This document shows, one piece after another, positions 37,788 through 46,186 of a stretch of DNA of 64,000 bases. Source of the stretch: SAR116 cluster alpha proteobacterium HIMB100 (GTDB lineage: Bacteria; Pseudomonadota; Alphaproteobacteria; Puniceispirillales; Puniceispirillaceae); contig AFXB01000001.1 of the NCBI GenBank assembly GCA_000238815.2, positions 124,001-188,000 of the forward strand, written 5' to 3'. Position 1 is the stretch's first letter. Each line of letters begins with the position of its first letter. The position numbers and the translations under genes are program-made. The notes beneath the pieces are model-generated. The model did no database searches and was not told where the DNA came from. It worked only from the letters and a program-made list of their open reading frames with translations.

Positions 37788-39503
37788 CTATGAAAACAGC
37801 CAATTATGAATATTGGACGAATTGCTTAAAAGTCCTGACCTTGGGTGATAACCTCGGTCAAAGTCGGAGAAAGTGTCAAGCATGATCTGTAAGTTATTAT
37901 ATTCTTGAGAGAGCGTTGATAATTCATCCAGCCTCTTCAAAATAGCGTCTTCATCAAAGTTGGCTTTAGCTGGATTTGAATTTGATAGCCGGGCATTCAA
38001 AGCAAGGTTTTCTATATTTAACGGGCAGCTCATAACTGTTTCTGTTATGTTCTGCTCCCAGGGGAGCTGCATAACAATTCTGAGGTTGCTTTTAAAGTCC
38101 TGGGTATCGAGCCAATCGACCGCATCTTGCAATTCATTGTTTAAGTAACCACAGCTAACAGTGTGGGCAAATGGTTGGTTTGGATCTAGAAGGCTAGCGG
38201 AAGTGGTAATTTTACTAATCCAGGTTTCTGATATTGATGAGATAACCTTTAGCTTGTTTGAATCCAAATCACGGTGCGAATGTGTTACAATTTCAATTTC
38301 TGCGATAAGGTTTTTGTGTTTTCTGAAGCTATTTAATTCATCGTTATTTGGCATGCCAATACAGAAAACTACAAAGTTTATGCCAACGGCGTCAAAGTCT
38401 TGCATTCGCTTTCTGATAAGGGGCTCAGACAAATCACTTAGAGGAACTCGAACTTTCTTTATGCCAAGTTGCATAAGTCTTAAGAGCGGATAATCATTTC
38501 TTACAATTTTCCTGCTGAACTCTTCCATAGGCCCATTATAGGGAAGTGGTCGCGCTAGAGCCCAATCGTGTCTTAGATGCGGTATCAGAAAACTAAGATT
38601 TCTCCGAAAAACGGGCGGTTTTATTGGTTGTTCACAAGTTGTTTTCTGCCTAGCGCCATTAGTTTGAATGAACTCAATATTATGATTGTTCTGGTCTACA
38701 GTTATTATAGAGACGCCATATTTTCCTTTATCGTCACGGCCATATTCATCTTCAACTTGACCGGGAAATAAAGCGGAATAATCTTGTCTTGTAAAACTAG
38801 TTGCCGGATGACAATAAAGTTTTGTTTGTCCTAGCCTATTGAAAAAAAAGTGATGAACATGACCAGAGAAGATCGCTTCAATATTATATTTTTTTGCAAG
38901 GCCAAGTAACCATTGACGGCCAGGTTCGGCGTAATTGTCATAATGACTGTCTTCAGCTGGGTCGTTTATAAATGGAGGGTAATGCGAAAACAGAAAAATT
39001 CTGCTGTTTCTAACTTTTTCAAGAGTCGTTTCCAACCACTTCTTTTGTGAATGCTCTTCTTCTACATTATTTACAAGTGAAGAATTCATAACTATGAATT
39101 GTATGTCATAGAATTCAAATGAATAATAATCCTCACCAAAACTCTCTTTATAACTAGTTAAGGTGTCTTTATCAGCCGGACCGGCAGGAGAAACGAGAGA
39201 GGGTTTGTCACCAATATCATGGTTCCCTGGCACAAACTTCATATTAGGCATGAGAGGCGAAAATATTTTCTTCGCCTCTTTAGTGGCGAGAGAATAGGCA
39301 TCCATATGGGGCAGAGGGTGCACCATGTCTCCTAAATGAATGACGAAATCCGGGTTCTGATCTGCAATGATCTGAACCGCATATCGCGCTCTTTCATTTG
39401 CCTTTTCGTTTACAGGATAGGGTGAAGATTGATCGCCCTCTGGTGAGCGGATATGAGTGTCGGTGATTATACCAAATTTGAATGTTTCAAAGTTTTTTTT
39501 CAT
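37788..39503 (-). CDS. Metallophosphoesterase with an unrecognised C-terminal domain
   Basis: A 571-residue, two-part protein. Residues 8-250 form a calcineurin-like metallophosphoesterase with all motifs: D15 and H17 in TDTH, GD at 58-59, GNHD at 93-96, the histidine of SHYPP at 174 and GHVHH at 214-218. Residues from about 300 to 571 form a separate region with alternating strands and helices (for example LGIKKVRVPLSDL and LRIVMQLPW), perhaps a TIM-barrel; I do not recognise it. There is no signal peptide, so it is probably cytoplasmic. It is last in the minus-strand tctB-tctA-tauD-like run, five bases after the dioxygenase. Substrate unknown. Confidence 0.82.
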   Translation of the reverse strand: MKKNFETFKFGIITDTHIRSPEGDQSSPYPVNEKANERARYAVQIIADQNPDFVIHLGDMVHPLPHMDAYSLATKEAKKIFSPLMPNMKFVPGNHDIGDKPSLVSPAGPADKDTLTSYKESFGEDYYSFEFYDIQFIVMNSSLVNNVEEEHSQKKWLETTLEKVRNSRIFLFSHYPPFINDPAEDSHYDNYAEPGRQWLLGLAKKYNIEAIFSGHVHHFFFNRLGQTKLYCHPATSFTRQDYSALFPGQVEDEYGRDDKGKYGVSIITVDQNNHNIEFIQTNGARQKTTCEQPIKPPVFRRNLSFLIPHLRHDWALARPLPYNGPMEEFSRKIVRNDYPLLRLMQLGIKKVRVPLSDLSEPLIRKRMQDFDAVGINFVVFCIGMPNNDELNSFRKHKNLIAEIEIVTHSHRDLDSNKLKVISSISETWISKITTSASLLDPNQPFAHTVSCGYLNNELQDAVDWLDTQDFKSNLRIVMQLPWEQNITETVMSCPLNIENLALNARLSNSNPAKANFDEDAILKRLDELSTLSQEYNNLQIMLDTFSDFDRGYHPRSGLLSNSSNIHNWLFS

Positions 39504-39508
39504 TAAAT

Positions 39509-40564
39509 CTATACCTCAATCGGTGCATGAAGGACCGTTTCTTTTGTGATTACGCCTCCTCTATCACCGATTTCGATTGAGCCATATCTTTGTGAAAAAA
39601 CATGAGGAAGAGGGCGGTCATCTGGCACAGATAACCACAGTCTCAACAGATGCCGTCGCCTGTCTTGGTCTGGCCAGTCGATAAATGCTGTCCTGTCATG
39701 AAGCATAGTATGATTATATACAAACTGCATATCACCAGGTTTAAGTCTCATACGAAGGTTCACCTCTGGCTCATTGACAATTGTATCTAATAAATCCAGA
39801 GCTTGAATCTGCTCATCAGATAGATTTGGCGCGTCTTCAAATCTTTTCGCAGAATCAATATAATTTCTTTGGTAAATACAGGTCAAAAACCCCTCAAAGC
39901 TATTGTAGACTGGAATGGTGAAATAGGGCTTTTCGCCTTCTGGGACTTCTCCTCGTCTGTCCGTCGCTATTGGGTCAAATAGAACCGCCAGCAGGTCAGA
40001 CCGTCTGTCTAATAGCTCATTGTAGGCTGTCATGCTGGAGGCAAGCATCGAGTCGCCTCCTTCCTTTGCCTCATTGATACACAACAATCCAACTACATCA
40101 CTTGAATCCGTGTGAAAGGTCTGTCTTTCTGTGGTTTGATAAATTCTTACCTTTGGGTCATTGATGTCAGCACCTGTGTCCCGCACATGCCCAAGCAAAT
40201 GCCCTGCAGCGTTCTGAGATCTCGCTTTGCCTATATAACTTCCAATTCCACAGAAGATTTGTGCTCTGTCTAGAGGCGTACAGTCTTCAATTGGCAGACC
40301 TGAGATCAATTGGAAACCAATACCATGCTTCAGTGTATCTGCGAGTGTATCTAAAAATGGACTCAATTTCGAAAGTCTGAAACTCTCTGGTGACATTTTG
40401 CCTATAGGTATGCCGCTGTCTTTAAATTTTCGACTGGCATCGAATAACTCAGCGATTTCCGCATCATTTAAAACATAGGTCCAAATCTCTGGTTGTTTTT
40501 GCAGTTTTGAACCATACCAGGCAGCAGGCGTATTAACTCTTTCCAAACTTAATCTGGCATTCAT
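39509..40564 (-). CDS. TauD/TfdA-like Fe(II)/2-oxoglutarate dioxygenase
   Basis: A 351-residue non-haem iron dioxygenase. The iron ligands are H151 and D153 in FHTDSSDVV and a distal histidine, most likely H289 in MLHDRTAF; R304 or R308 in RRHLLRLW would bind 2-oxoglutarate. Family members hydroxylate taurine, alkyl sulfates, phenoxyacetates and other substrates. The position between TctA and a phosphoesterase, in an island with a sulfatase, suggests an organosulfur substrate, but this is inference. The start has AGGAAATAAAGC ahead of ATG. Confidence 0.87.
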   Translation of the reverse strand: MNARLSLERVNTPAAWYGSKLQKQPEIWTYVLNDAEIAELFDASRKFKDSGIPIGKMSPESFRLSKLSPFLDTLADTLKHGIGFQLISGLPIEDCTPLDRAQIFCGIGSYIGKARSQNAAGHLLGHVRDTGADINDPKVRIYQTTERQTFHTDSSDVVGLLCINEAKEGGDSMLASSMTAYNELLDRRSDLLAVLFDPIATDRRGEVPEGEKPYFTIPVYNSFEGFLTCIYQRNYIDSAKRFEDAPNLSDEQIQALDLLDTIVNEPEVNLRMRLKPGDMQFVYNHTMLHDRTAFIDWPDQDRRRHLLRLWLSVPDDRPLPHVFSQRYGSIEIGDRGGVITKETVLHAPIEV

Positions 40565-40574
40565 GCTTTATTTC

Positions 40575-42047
40575 CTAATTGTTGAATGTGATGCCCCTGC
40601 GGACAATAATGAAAACGGCGAGTGCGGTAAGGGCCCAAAATAGCCAACAAATTGGACTAGAGAAAAACACCATCAAATCCCCTCTGGACAGAAGGAGTGA
40701 CTGACGGAAGTTATCCTCAAGAAGAGGGCCTAAAATAAACGCAATCAAAAAGGGGGCTGCCGGAATTTTCAATTTCAACATAAGGAACCCGACGAGTCCC
40801 ATTAAGAACATCACCCCAACATCAAATATATTGTTGTTCACTGCGTAAGAACCAAAAACACATAAGACAAGCACGATTGGGAAGAGCACCCGATGAGGAA
40901 TGTCAGCAATTTTGCTAATTACCCGAATAGAGGCTTTGCCAATCAAAAACAAAAAAATTGAGCTAAGCATAATGCCGATAAACAAAGCATAAATGAGAGA
41001 TAGATTATCTTGAAACAATAAAGGGCCAGGGCGAAGGCCATGGATCATAAAAGCCCCCAGAATGATTGCAGTGATGATGTCGCCGGGTATCCCTAGGGCA
41101 AGAAGTGGAATAAGCGTTGCGCCGGCGACACCGTTATTTCCACTTTCTGCAGCCGCTACGCCTTCCAATGAACCTTTGCCAAATTCATCAGGGTTTTTTG
41201 CATTTCTCTTTGCTTCAGAATAGCTTAAAAACGCAGAAGGCGCGCCGCCAATTCCCGGGATAGCGCCTAGAATAACGCCTATAAAACTTCCGCGAATTAT
41301 GGATTTCAGGCATTTCTTAAGATCTTCAAAGGTGGCCCCTGTTCCGGCTAGGGGATTGTGCTCACGCTTTGGCTCTAATCGGCCGAAATAAGCTATGATT
41401 TCGGGAAGGGCAAACAAGCCAATAAGAACAGGTATAAAATTCAACCCGCTCATCAATTGCACCTCTCCAAACACAAATCTATTTGTTCCATAGATTAAAT
41501 CCAAACCAATGGTGGCGAGAATCAGGCCAAACATAGCTGAGCCCAGCCCTTTTAGAAGTTGATCGCCAGACACGCCTGCAATAATGGTAAGAGAGAACAA
41601 AATAAGCGTGAATACTTCAGGCGATCCGAAGGCTAGAGCCAGGCTTGCTAATATTCCCGCAAATAAGATGAGAGAGATATTCGAGAAGAAGTCAGCAATA
41701 CAAGAGGAATATAAAGCGATGTCTAATGCTCGTCTGGCCTCCCCTCTTTTGGCCAGAGGGTAGCCGTCAAGAACCGTGCAAGAGGCGGCTGGAGTTCCTG
41801 GTGCGTTGATCAGAATTGCGGTTATTGAGCCGCCATAGATACCCCCTTTGTAGACGCCCAATAAGAGTAGAATTCCACTTACGGGAGGCAGCGTGAATGT
41901 GAAGGGCAGTGTGAGGGCGACGGCCATTGGTGTCGTCATACCGGGAACGGCCCCCACAAAAGTGCCGATCAGAACACCAAAACCCAGAAGGAGAACATTT
42001 TGCCAAGTGGCAAAAATTAAAAATGCTTGCTGTAATACATCTAACAT
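40575..42047 (-). CDS. tctA: Tripartite tricarboxylate transporter, large membrane subunit
   Basis: A 490-residue integral membrane protein with about twelve helices. The duplicated TctA signature is seen as VGAVPGMTTPMAVALTLPFT near the N-terminus and GAIPGIGGAPSAFLSYSEAKR in the middle. TTT systems import carboxylates and some sulfonates by ion symport with a periplasmic binding protein. It follows tctB by three bases and precedes the dioxygenase by ten. The binding-protein gene is divergent. The substrate cannot be named. Confidence 0.94.
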   Translation of the reverse strand: MLDVLQQAFLIFATWQNVLLLGFGVLIGTFVGAVPGMTTPMAVALTLPFTFTLPPVSGILLLLGVYKGGIYGGSITAILINAPGTPAASCTVLDGYPLAKRGEARRALDIALYSSCIADFFSNISLILFAGILASLALAFGSPEVFTLILFSLTIIAGVSGDQLLKGLGSAMFGLILATIGLDLIYGTNRFVFGEVQLMSGLNFIPVLIGLFALPEIIAYFGRLEPKREHNPLAGTGATFEDLKKCLKSIIRGSFIGVILGAIPGIGGAPSAFLSYSEAKRNAKNPDEFGKGSLEGVAAAESGNNGVAGATLIPLLALGIPGDIITAIILGAFMIHGLRPGPLLFQDNLSLIYALFIGIMLSSIFLFLIGKASIRVISKIADIPHRVLFPIVLVLCVFGSYAVNNNIFDVGVMFLMGLVGFLMLKLKIPAAPFLIAFILGPLLEDNFRQSLLLSRGDLMVFFSSPICWLFWALTALAVFIIVRRGITFNN

Positions 42048-42050
42048 GAA

Positions 42051-42530
42051 TCAGAGCCCCTGGACTAGAAACGCCGTGACACCCAGAGGAATAGGTATGC
42101 CAGCTATCTTGTAGAAGAAAAGATAGAGAAGGATCGGGATAATCAAGGCATTGGCAATGATGATGAGAGGTCTTTTTTCTCCAGCAAGTGGTAACGCAAC
42201 CATCAGAGCTACGCTGCTGCTAAGAATAAAGCCTGCCCATTCAAGCGAAGACGCGAAAACCGCTAATAGGAAAATGAATTTCGAAAGTCGTTTAATTGCC
42301 TGAGGATGAACATTAGGCTCTGGTTGTGCAGCCTTCTCCCGCCTTGAGCGAATGATGATTACAGAACCTAAAAGAAATAAGATTGTTGAGACGATGTAGG
42401 GGTAATAGCTGGGCGCTAAAGCGGCAAACCTTACTTTCCTGGGGGCATCTATGCCTATGGGGATTAATATCGTTATCAGTGTTAACGACACTATCACCAT
42501 CAAAATTCCTGACCAGAAATTTATCCTCAT
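42051..42530 (-). CDS. tctB: Tripartite tricarboxylate transporter, small membrane subunit
   Basis: A 159-residue TctB with four hydrophobic helices, near residues 6-24, 38-58, 80-105 and 115-140. These subunits are poorly conserved; assignment rests on size, topology, the PSYYPYIV segment and position directly before tctA. The ATG at 42530 is chosen because it has a strong AGGAGGGG site; the earlier in-frame start at 42572 lacks one. Confidence 0.87.
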   Translation of the reverse strand: MRINFWSGILMVIVSLTLITILIPIGIDAPRKVRFAALAPSYYPYIVSTILFLLGSVIIIRSRREKAAQPEPNVHPQAIKRLSKFIFLLAVFASSLEWAGFILSSSVALMVALPLAGEKRPLIIIANALIIPILLYLFFYKIAGIPIPLGVTAFLVQGL

Positions 42531-42549
42531 ACTTCCCCTCCTAACCAAA

Positions 42550-42613
42550 CCTTGCAAGGACCTAATTGTCATGTCAATCTCTTAGCTAAGGTCGTAGGTC
42601 TACAAAAAAACGA
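42550..42613. promoter_or_regulatory. Divergent tctB/tctC control region with palindromes
   Basis: Two perfect 10-base palindromes lie in the 122-base gap: CCTTGCAAGG at 42550-42559 and CTTAGCTAAG at 42591-42600, centres 41 bases apart. A looser repeat, GTAGGTCTAC, is at 42604-42613. On the minus strand TTGACA (42587-42582) lies between the two palindromes and could be the tctB -35 box. These are candidate operators; no regulator gene is in the island. Confidence 0.45.
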
Positions 42614-42652
42614 CAAAAACAAGACAAAAGACCGATAATTGAGGAGGAACTT

Positions 42653-43636
42653 ATGAAAAAGATGTTAAATTATCTGGTTGCATCAATTGCTGGCTTATCA
42701 GCATTTTTGCTTCCTAACCTTGCTTTGGCTGAGTATCCAGAAAGGCCAATCACGATTGTTGTTCCCTATGGTCCGGGCGGCGCAGCTGACCTATCAGCAC
42801 GATTGATCGCTGGTTCTGCGCCTGCATATTTGGGCCAGCCTGTTCTTGCCGTGAACAAAACTGGTGCTGCAGGTGTGGTAGGATCAAACTTTGTGGTAAA
42901 CGCCCCAGCAGATGGGTATACACTTCTGTCTGCCCGCGTCGGAAGCCAAATGGGCGTTCCAGCCATGAACAAGACCATTCCTTACAACTGGGACGATTTC
43001 ACCATGCTTGGATTAATAGAAAGAAATCCATTCGTTCTGGTTGTTAGCCCTGCAAGTGGAATAAAGTCATTCGCTGACTTTGAGAAAAAAATCAAAGCAG
43101 GGGAAGAAATGTCCTACAGCACAGCAGGTGTCGGAACGCTTTTGCATACTGGCGTGGCGGTTATGGCGAATGCTATGGGTGCTGATTTTGATAAGCTTAT
43201 CCATGTACCTTATAAAGGTGGGGGGAAAGCTCGTGCCGCTGTTGTTGCTGGCCAGGTTGATTTCTCTTTCCAAAACCTCTCAGCAGCAGCAGGAGCGATT
43301 GAAGCAGGTCAGCTTATAGCACTTGTTGTCAGCACGCCAGACAGACAAAAGATTATCGCTGATGTCCCAACCGCAGCTGAGGTCGGCCACCCTAGCATCG
43401 AGATGGTGATCGGTTGGTCTGCGATCTATGGCCCTCCAGGACTGCCTGATGATGTTGTGGCGAAATGGGTTGATACGCTCGAGAAATTGAAAAAAGACCG
43501 CGGCTGGAACAAGATGACCAAAAGCTTAGGTAATATTGTTGACATCCGGTCTCCGGCAGATACGCGCTCATATGTAGAGGCGCAGTACAATGCTTATGAT
43601 GAAGCCTTGATGAAGTTAGGCATGCGGATTGAATAA
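42653..43636 (+). CDS. tctC: Tripartite tricarboxylate transporter, periplasmic binding protein
   Basis: A 327-residue Bug-family solute-binding protein. A signal peptide ends at about residue 26 (LALA before EYPERP). The ligand-binding landmarks VVPYGPGGAADLSARLIA and NKTGAAGVVGSNFV are typical, followed by ADGYTLL and VPYKGGGKARAAVVAGQVDFSF. The start has a very strong GAGGAGGAAC site and the gene is followed by a perfect terminator, consistent with the high expression expected for binding proteins. It is divergent from tctB-tctA. Confidence 0.94.
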   Translation: MKKMLNYLVASIAGLSAFLLPNLALAEYPERPITIVVPYGPGGAADLSARLIAGSAPAYLGQPVLAVNKTGAAGVVGSNFVVNAPADGYTLLSARVGSQMGVPAMNKTIPYNWDDFTMLGLIERNPFVLVVSPASGIKSFADFEKKIKAGEEMSYSTAGVGTLLHTGVAVMANAMGADFDKLIHVPYKGGGKARAAVVAGQVDFSFQNLSAAAGAIEAGQLIALVVSTPDRQKIIADVPTAAEVGHPSIEMVIGWSAIYGPPGLPDDVVAKWVDTLEKLKKDRGWNKMTKSLGNIVDIRSPADTRSYVEAQYNAYDEALMKLGMRIE

Positions 43637-43642
43637 ATCACT

Positions 43643-43672
43643 TTGGAGACGGTGTTCAGCCGTCTCCAATTT
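43643..43672 (+). terminator. Intrinsic terminator after tctC
   Basis: A perfect 10-bp stem, TTGGAGACGG at 43643-43652 and CCGTCTCCAA at 43660-43669, with a 7-base loop and TTT after it. It lies seven bases past the tctC stop and should limit readthrough into the sulfatase. Confidence 0.85.
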
Positions 43673-43730
43673 AATCCATTTGAAGATCTGAAACCAAAGC
43701 GCAAACCTCCAAAAAAGTGAAACACTTACC

Positions 43731-45257
43731 ATGAAGCCAAATTTTTTGATCATCATGGCGGATCAGCTGGCCGCCCCAGCCTTGTCAATCTATGGTGATA
43801 AAATCGTAAAGGCGCCGAATATAGATACCCTCGCTGCCAACGGCGTGGTATTTGAAAATGCTTATTGCAATCTGCCTATGTGTGGCCCTTCGAGGGCCTC
43901 CATGCATGCGGGCAAGTTACCTTTTTCCATTGGCATGTATGACAACGCGTCTGAGTTTAAGGCCTCTATTCCTACCTTTGCTCATTATTTGAGGGATTTA
44001 GGATATCAGGTTGAATTATCAGGAAAAATGCATTTTGTTGGCCCTGACCAAATGCATGGTTATCACAAACGGCATACAACTGAGATTTATCCAGCTAATT
44101 TTGCTTGGACAGTCGATTGGTCGAAGGGACGAGAGTACAGGCCGACAAATTTAACTATGGCGCCTGTAATCGAGAGTGGGTCATGCATTAGAACACTTCA
44201 GATGGATTATGATGACGAGGTTGCGTATCACGCTGTTCAGGCGATTTATGATTTAGCGCGTCATCATAAAGAAGATCCTTGGTGTCTGACAGTTTCATTT
44301 ACTCATCCTCACTCTCCTTTCGTGATAGCCGAAGAGTATTGGAAACTTTATGACCATAGTGAAATTCCATTGCCCACTACGCCGCCAATGTTGCTTGAGG
44401 ATATGGATCATCTCAGCCGAAATTTGCATTTTTGCCAGGCTAGGCATGAATTTACGGTAACTGATGAACACCGCTTGAATGCAAAACATGCCTATTATGG
44501 GATGATTTCTTACATTGACGAGAAAATCGGAAATTTAGTCACAGCCCTTGAGCGCTCAAACCTAAGTGAAAATACGATAATTATTTTTACCGCAGACCAT
44601 GGCGAGATGATGGGTGAGAGGGGTATGTGGTACAAACAGCATTTCTTTGAATGGGCGTCTCGTATACCGCTGATCATTCATGCTCCTTATAAGTTTAAAA
44701 CCGGCAGAATTACGCAGAACTGCTCTTTGGTTGATATCATGCCGACTCTTCTTGAGCTGGCTAATGAGGCACCATTTGATAAGCTGGTGGACACTTCAGA
44801 CGGTCAATCTTTAGTTCCGGCATTATTGGGCAAACCAGAGGAGTTGAGCGATATCGCCTATTCGGAATTTGCAGCAGATGGCTCAACCGGCCCGTCCAGA
44901 ATGGTGAAACACAAAAACTATAAATATATGGATTTGGAAGGAGTGGATGAACTACTTTTTGATGTAGTTAAAGACCCCAACGAATTAAACAACCTTATCG
45001 ACGATATATCATTCTCTGATTTAGCCGACGAAATGCGACGACTCTGTAAGTCAAATTGGAATATGGATGACATGCGCACCATCATTGCTAGCGATCAGAA
45101 AAGAAGGTTAAAAGTGCATCAATCAACAGCCGGAGATCCAACTTACGTTAACATTGTTCGTTCAGATGATTCTGGCAGATATATAAGAAATGCAGGGGCA
45201 GCTGACACCAAAGCAAAGGCAAGACTTCCATATGTTCCTCCGGCTAGACCAACTTAA
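43731..45257 (+). CDS. Choline-sulfatase-like sulfatase
   Basis: A 508-residue formylglycine sulfatase. The maturation motif is MCGPSR with C51, P53 and R55, the same CGPSR form as choline sulfatases. Metal-site segments are IIMADQ near the N-terminus and FTADHGEMMGERGMWYKQ in the middle. The C-terminal SDQKRRLKVHQ region resembles the choline-sulfatase C-terminal domain. No signal peptide is seen. It lies downstream of tctC and upstream of the NIPSNAP-like remnant on the same strand. A sulfate ester taken up by the neighbouring transporter is a reasonable substrate, but choline sulfate itself is not proven. Confidence 0.86.
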   Translation: MKPNFLIIMADQLAAPALSIYGDKIVKAPNIDTLAANGVVFENAYCNLPMCGPSRASMHAGKLPFSIGMYDNASEFKASIPTFAHYLRDLGYQVELSGKMHFVGPDQMHGYHKRHTTEIYPANFAWTVDWSKGREYRPTNLTMAPVIESGSCIRTLQMDYDDEVAYHAVQAIYDLARHHKEDPWCLTVSFTHPHSPFVIAEEYWKLYDHSEIPLPTTPPMLLEDMDHLSRNLHFCQARHEFTVTDEHRLNAKHAYYGMISYIDEKIGNLVTALERSNLSENTIIIFTADHGEMMGERGMWYKQHFFEWASRIPLIIHAPYKFKTGRITQNCSLVDIMPTLLELANEAPFDKLVDTSDGQSLVPALLGKPEELSDIAYSEFAADGSTGPSRMVKHKNYKYMDLEGVDELLFDVVKDPNELNNLIDDISFSDLADEMRRLCKSNWNMDDMRTIIASDQKRRLKVHQSTAGDPTYVNIVRSDDSGRYIRNAGAADTKAKARLPYVPPARPT

Positions 45258-45268
45258 TCATTAGAATA

Positions 45269-45919
45269 ATGTCTTTACTTTATTGCCACTGTCTTGTTGA
45301 TTGTGAGCCAAAATCATGGATGGAGGTCTTCAATGATATCGTTGCTCACGGTGCGGTTTCCTTTGAGACAAATGGTTTAAAACTCGATAGTATATGGCGT
45401 AGCCAAATTGGGCTGCCTCGTGACAGCCTTACCGTAATTTTTACAATTAGTACAAGACTAGAAAATCAAACCACTTATTTTGATTTCATTCGAGATATGC
45501 CAAAAGTGAGGGCGGTATTGGTTGATTTTATGCAGCCTACATTGCGCCCAAAAACTTCCCAAAAGCCCTCTACACAGGGTAATTACGCATTTCGCTGGTT
45601 TGACACTCCAAAAGACAATTTTGACGAGTTTTTGGAACTCTGAGAAGCTGCGTGGCCGTCTTTCGAGGCGCAATATGATTCCCAAGTGATTGGGTTGTGG
45701 CGAATACAACAGAAATCAGTAAATTCTGTCCGTACACTACTATTAACAAGACGCCGTGATCTTGGCATGTGGGAGCGTTCAAAAATCCCAACAACATCAG
45801 AAGAGATTGAAACTCGACAAAAGTTGAGTCGCCGATATGACTTGTGCGATTGGACGGTTGTATACACTACAACGCTTTTGACTGCGCATGATCAGCCTGA
45901 CACTGTAAGGTGGAGTTAG
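45269..45919 (+). pseudogene. NIPSNAP-like gene interrupted by an in-frame TGA
   Basis: A single frame runs 216 codons from ATG at 45269 to TAG at 45917-45919, broken only by TGA at 45641-45643 (codon 125). Residues just before it read KDNFDEFLEL and just after EAAWPSFEAQYD, which is continuous with the NIPSNAP pattern of a tryptophan-containing helix followed by VIGLWR and a long strand-helix repeat ending in DWTVVYTTT. No shift of frame is needed. The simplest reading is a nonsense mutation (for instance TCA to TGA). Readthrough or recoding cannot be excluded. It follows the sulfatase by 11 bases; the ribosome site is weak. NIPSNAP proteins have no settled function. Confidence 0.7.
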
Positions 45920-46186
45920 CGTATCGTTTGATTTATTTTAATTTTAAAACGATGAAACCATGTCAGATAAGAATTGATCAATGCAAATTGCATATGTTGC
46001 TATTTCAGCTTTAAAAAAGAAAAGCAGCAAGAAAATAGATTACAAAATAAGCTTAATGAACAAGTAATGCACGCTTAATACTTGGCCACAAACTGGCCAC
46101 ACTTTTACATGCTTATAGGAGCGTAGCAGAGCTGCTAACTTGACGGAAAACCTACTGTAAAATACTCTATACTTCCTAAGAACCAC
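45920..46186. other. AT-rich right end of the island, no gene
   Basis: No coding frame is convincing. It contains a hairpin ATCGTTT (45923-45929)/AAACGAT (45947-45953) with a very AT-rich loop, the tandem GGCCACA repeat at 46084-46103, and a stretch at 46118-46132 that matches 12 of 15 bases of the tRNA-Pro 5' end (37596-37610). Confidence 0.5.
46084..46103. repeat. Tandem GGCCACA repeat near right island end
   Basis: GGCCACAAA at 46084-46092 and GGCCACACT at 46095-46103 repeat with an 11-base period, mirroring the GTCCACAAA pair at the left end. A candidate recombinase-binding site pair. Confidence 0.45.

Noticed and set aside
37567-37803. Minus-strand open frame across tRNA-Pro (a WRDLNPRPLHPQY-type peptide)
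   Set aside because: It is the antisense of the tRNA gene and of the tandem repeats beside it; such peptides are a well-known false gene call.
45686-45919. Separate small gene starting with GTG at 45686
   Set aside because: It is in the same frame as the gene before it and continues its family pattern across one TGA, so it is the second half of a broken gene.
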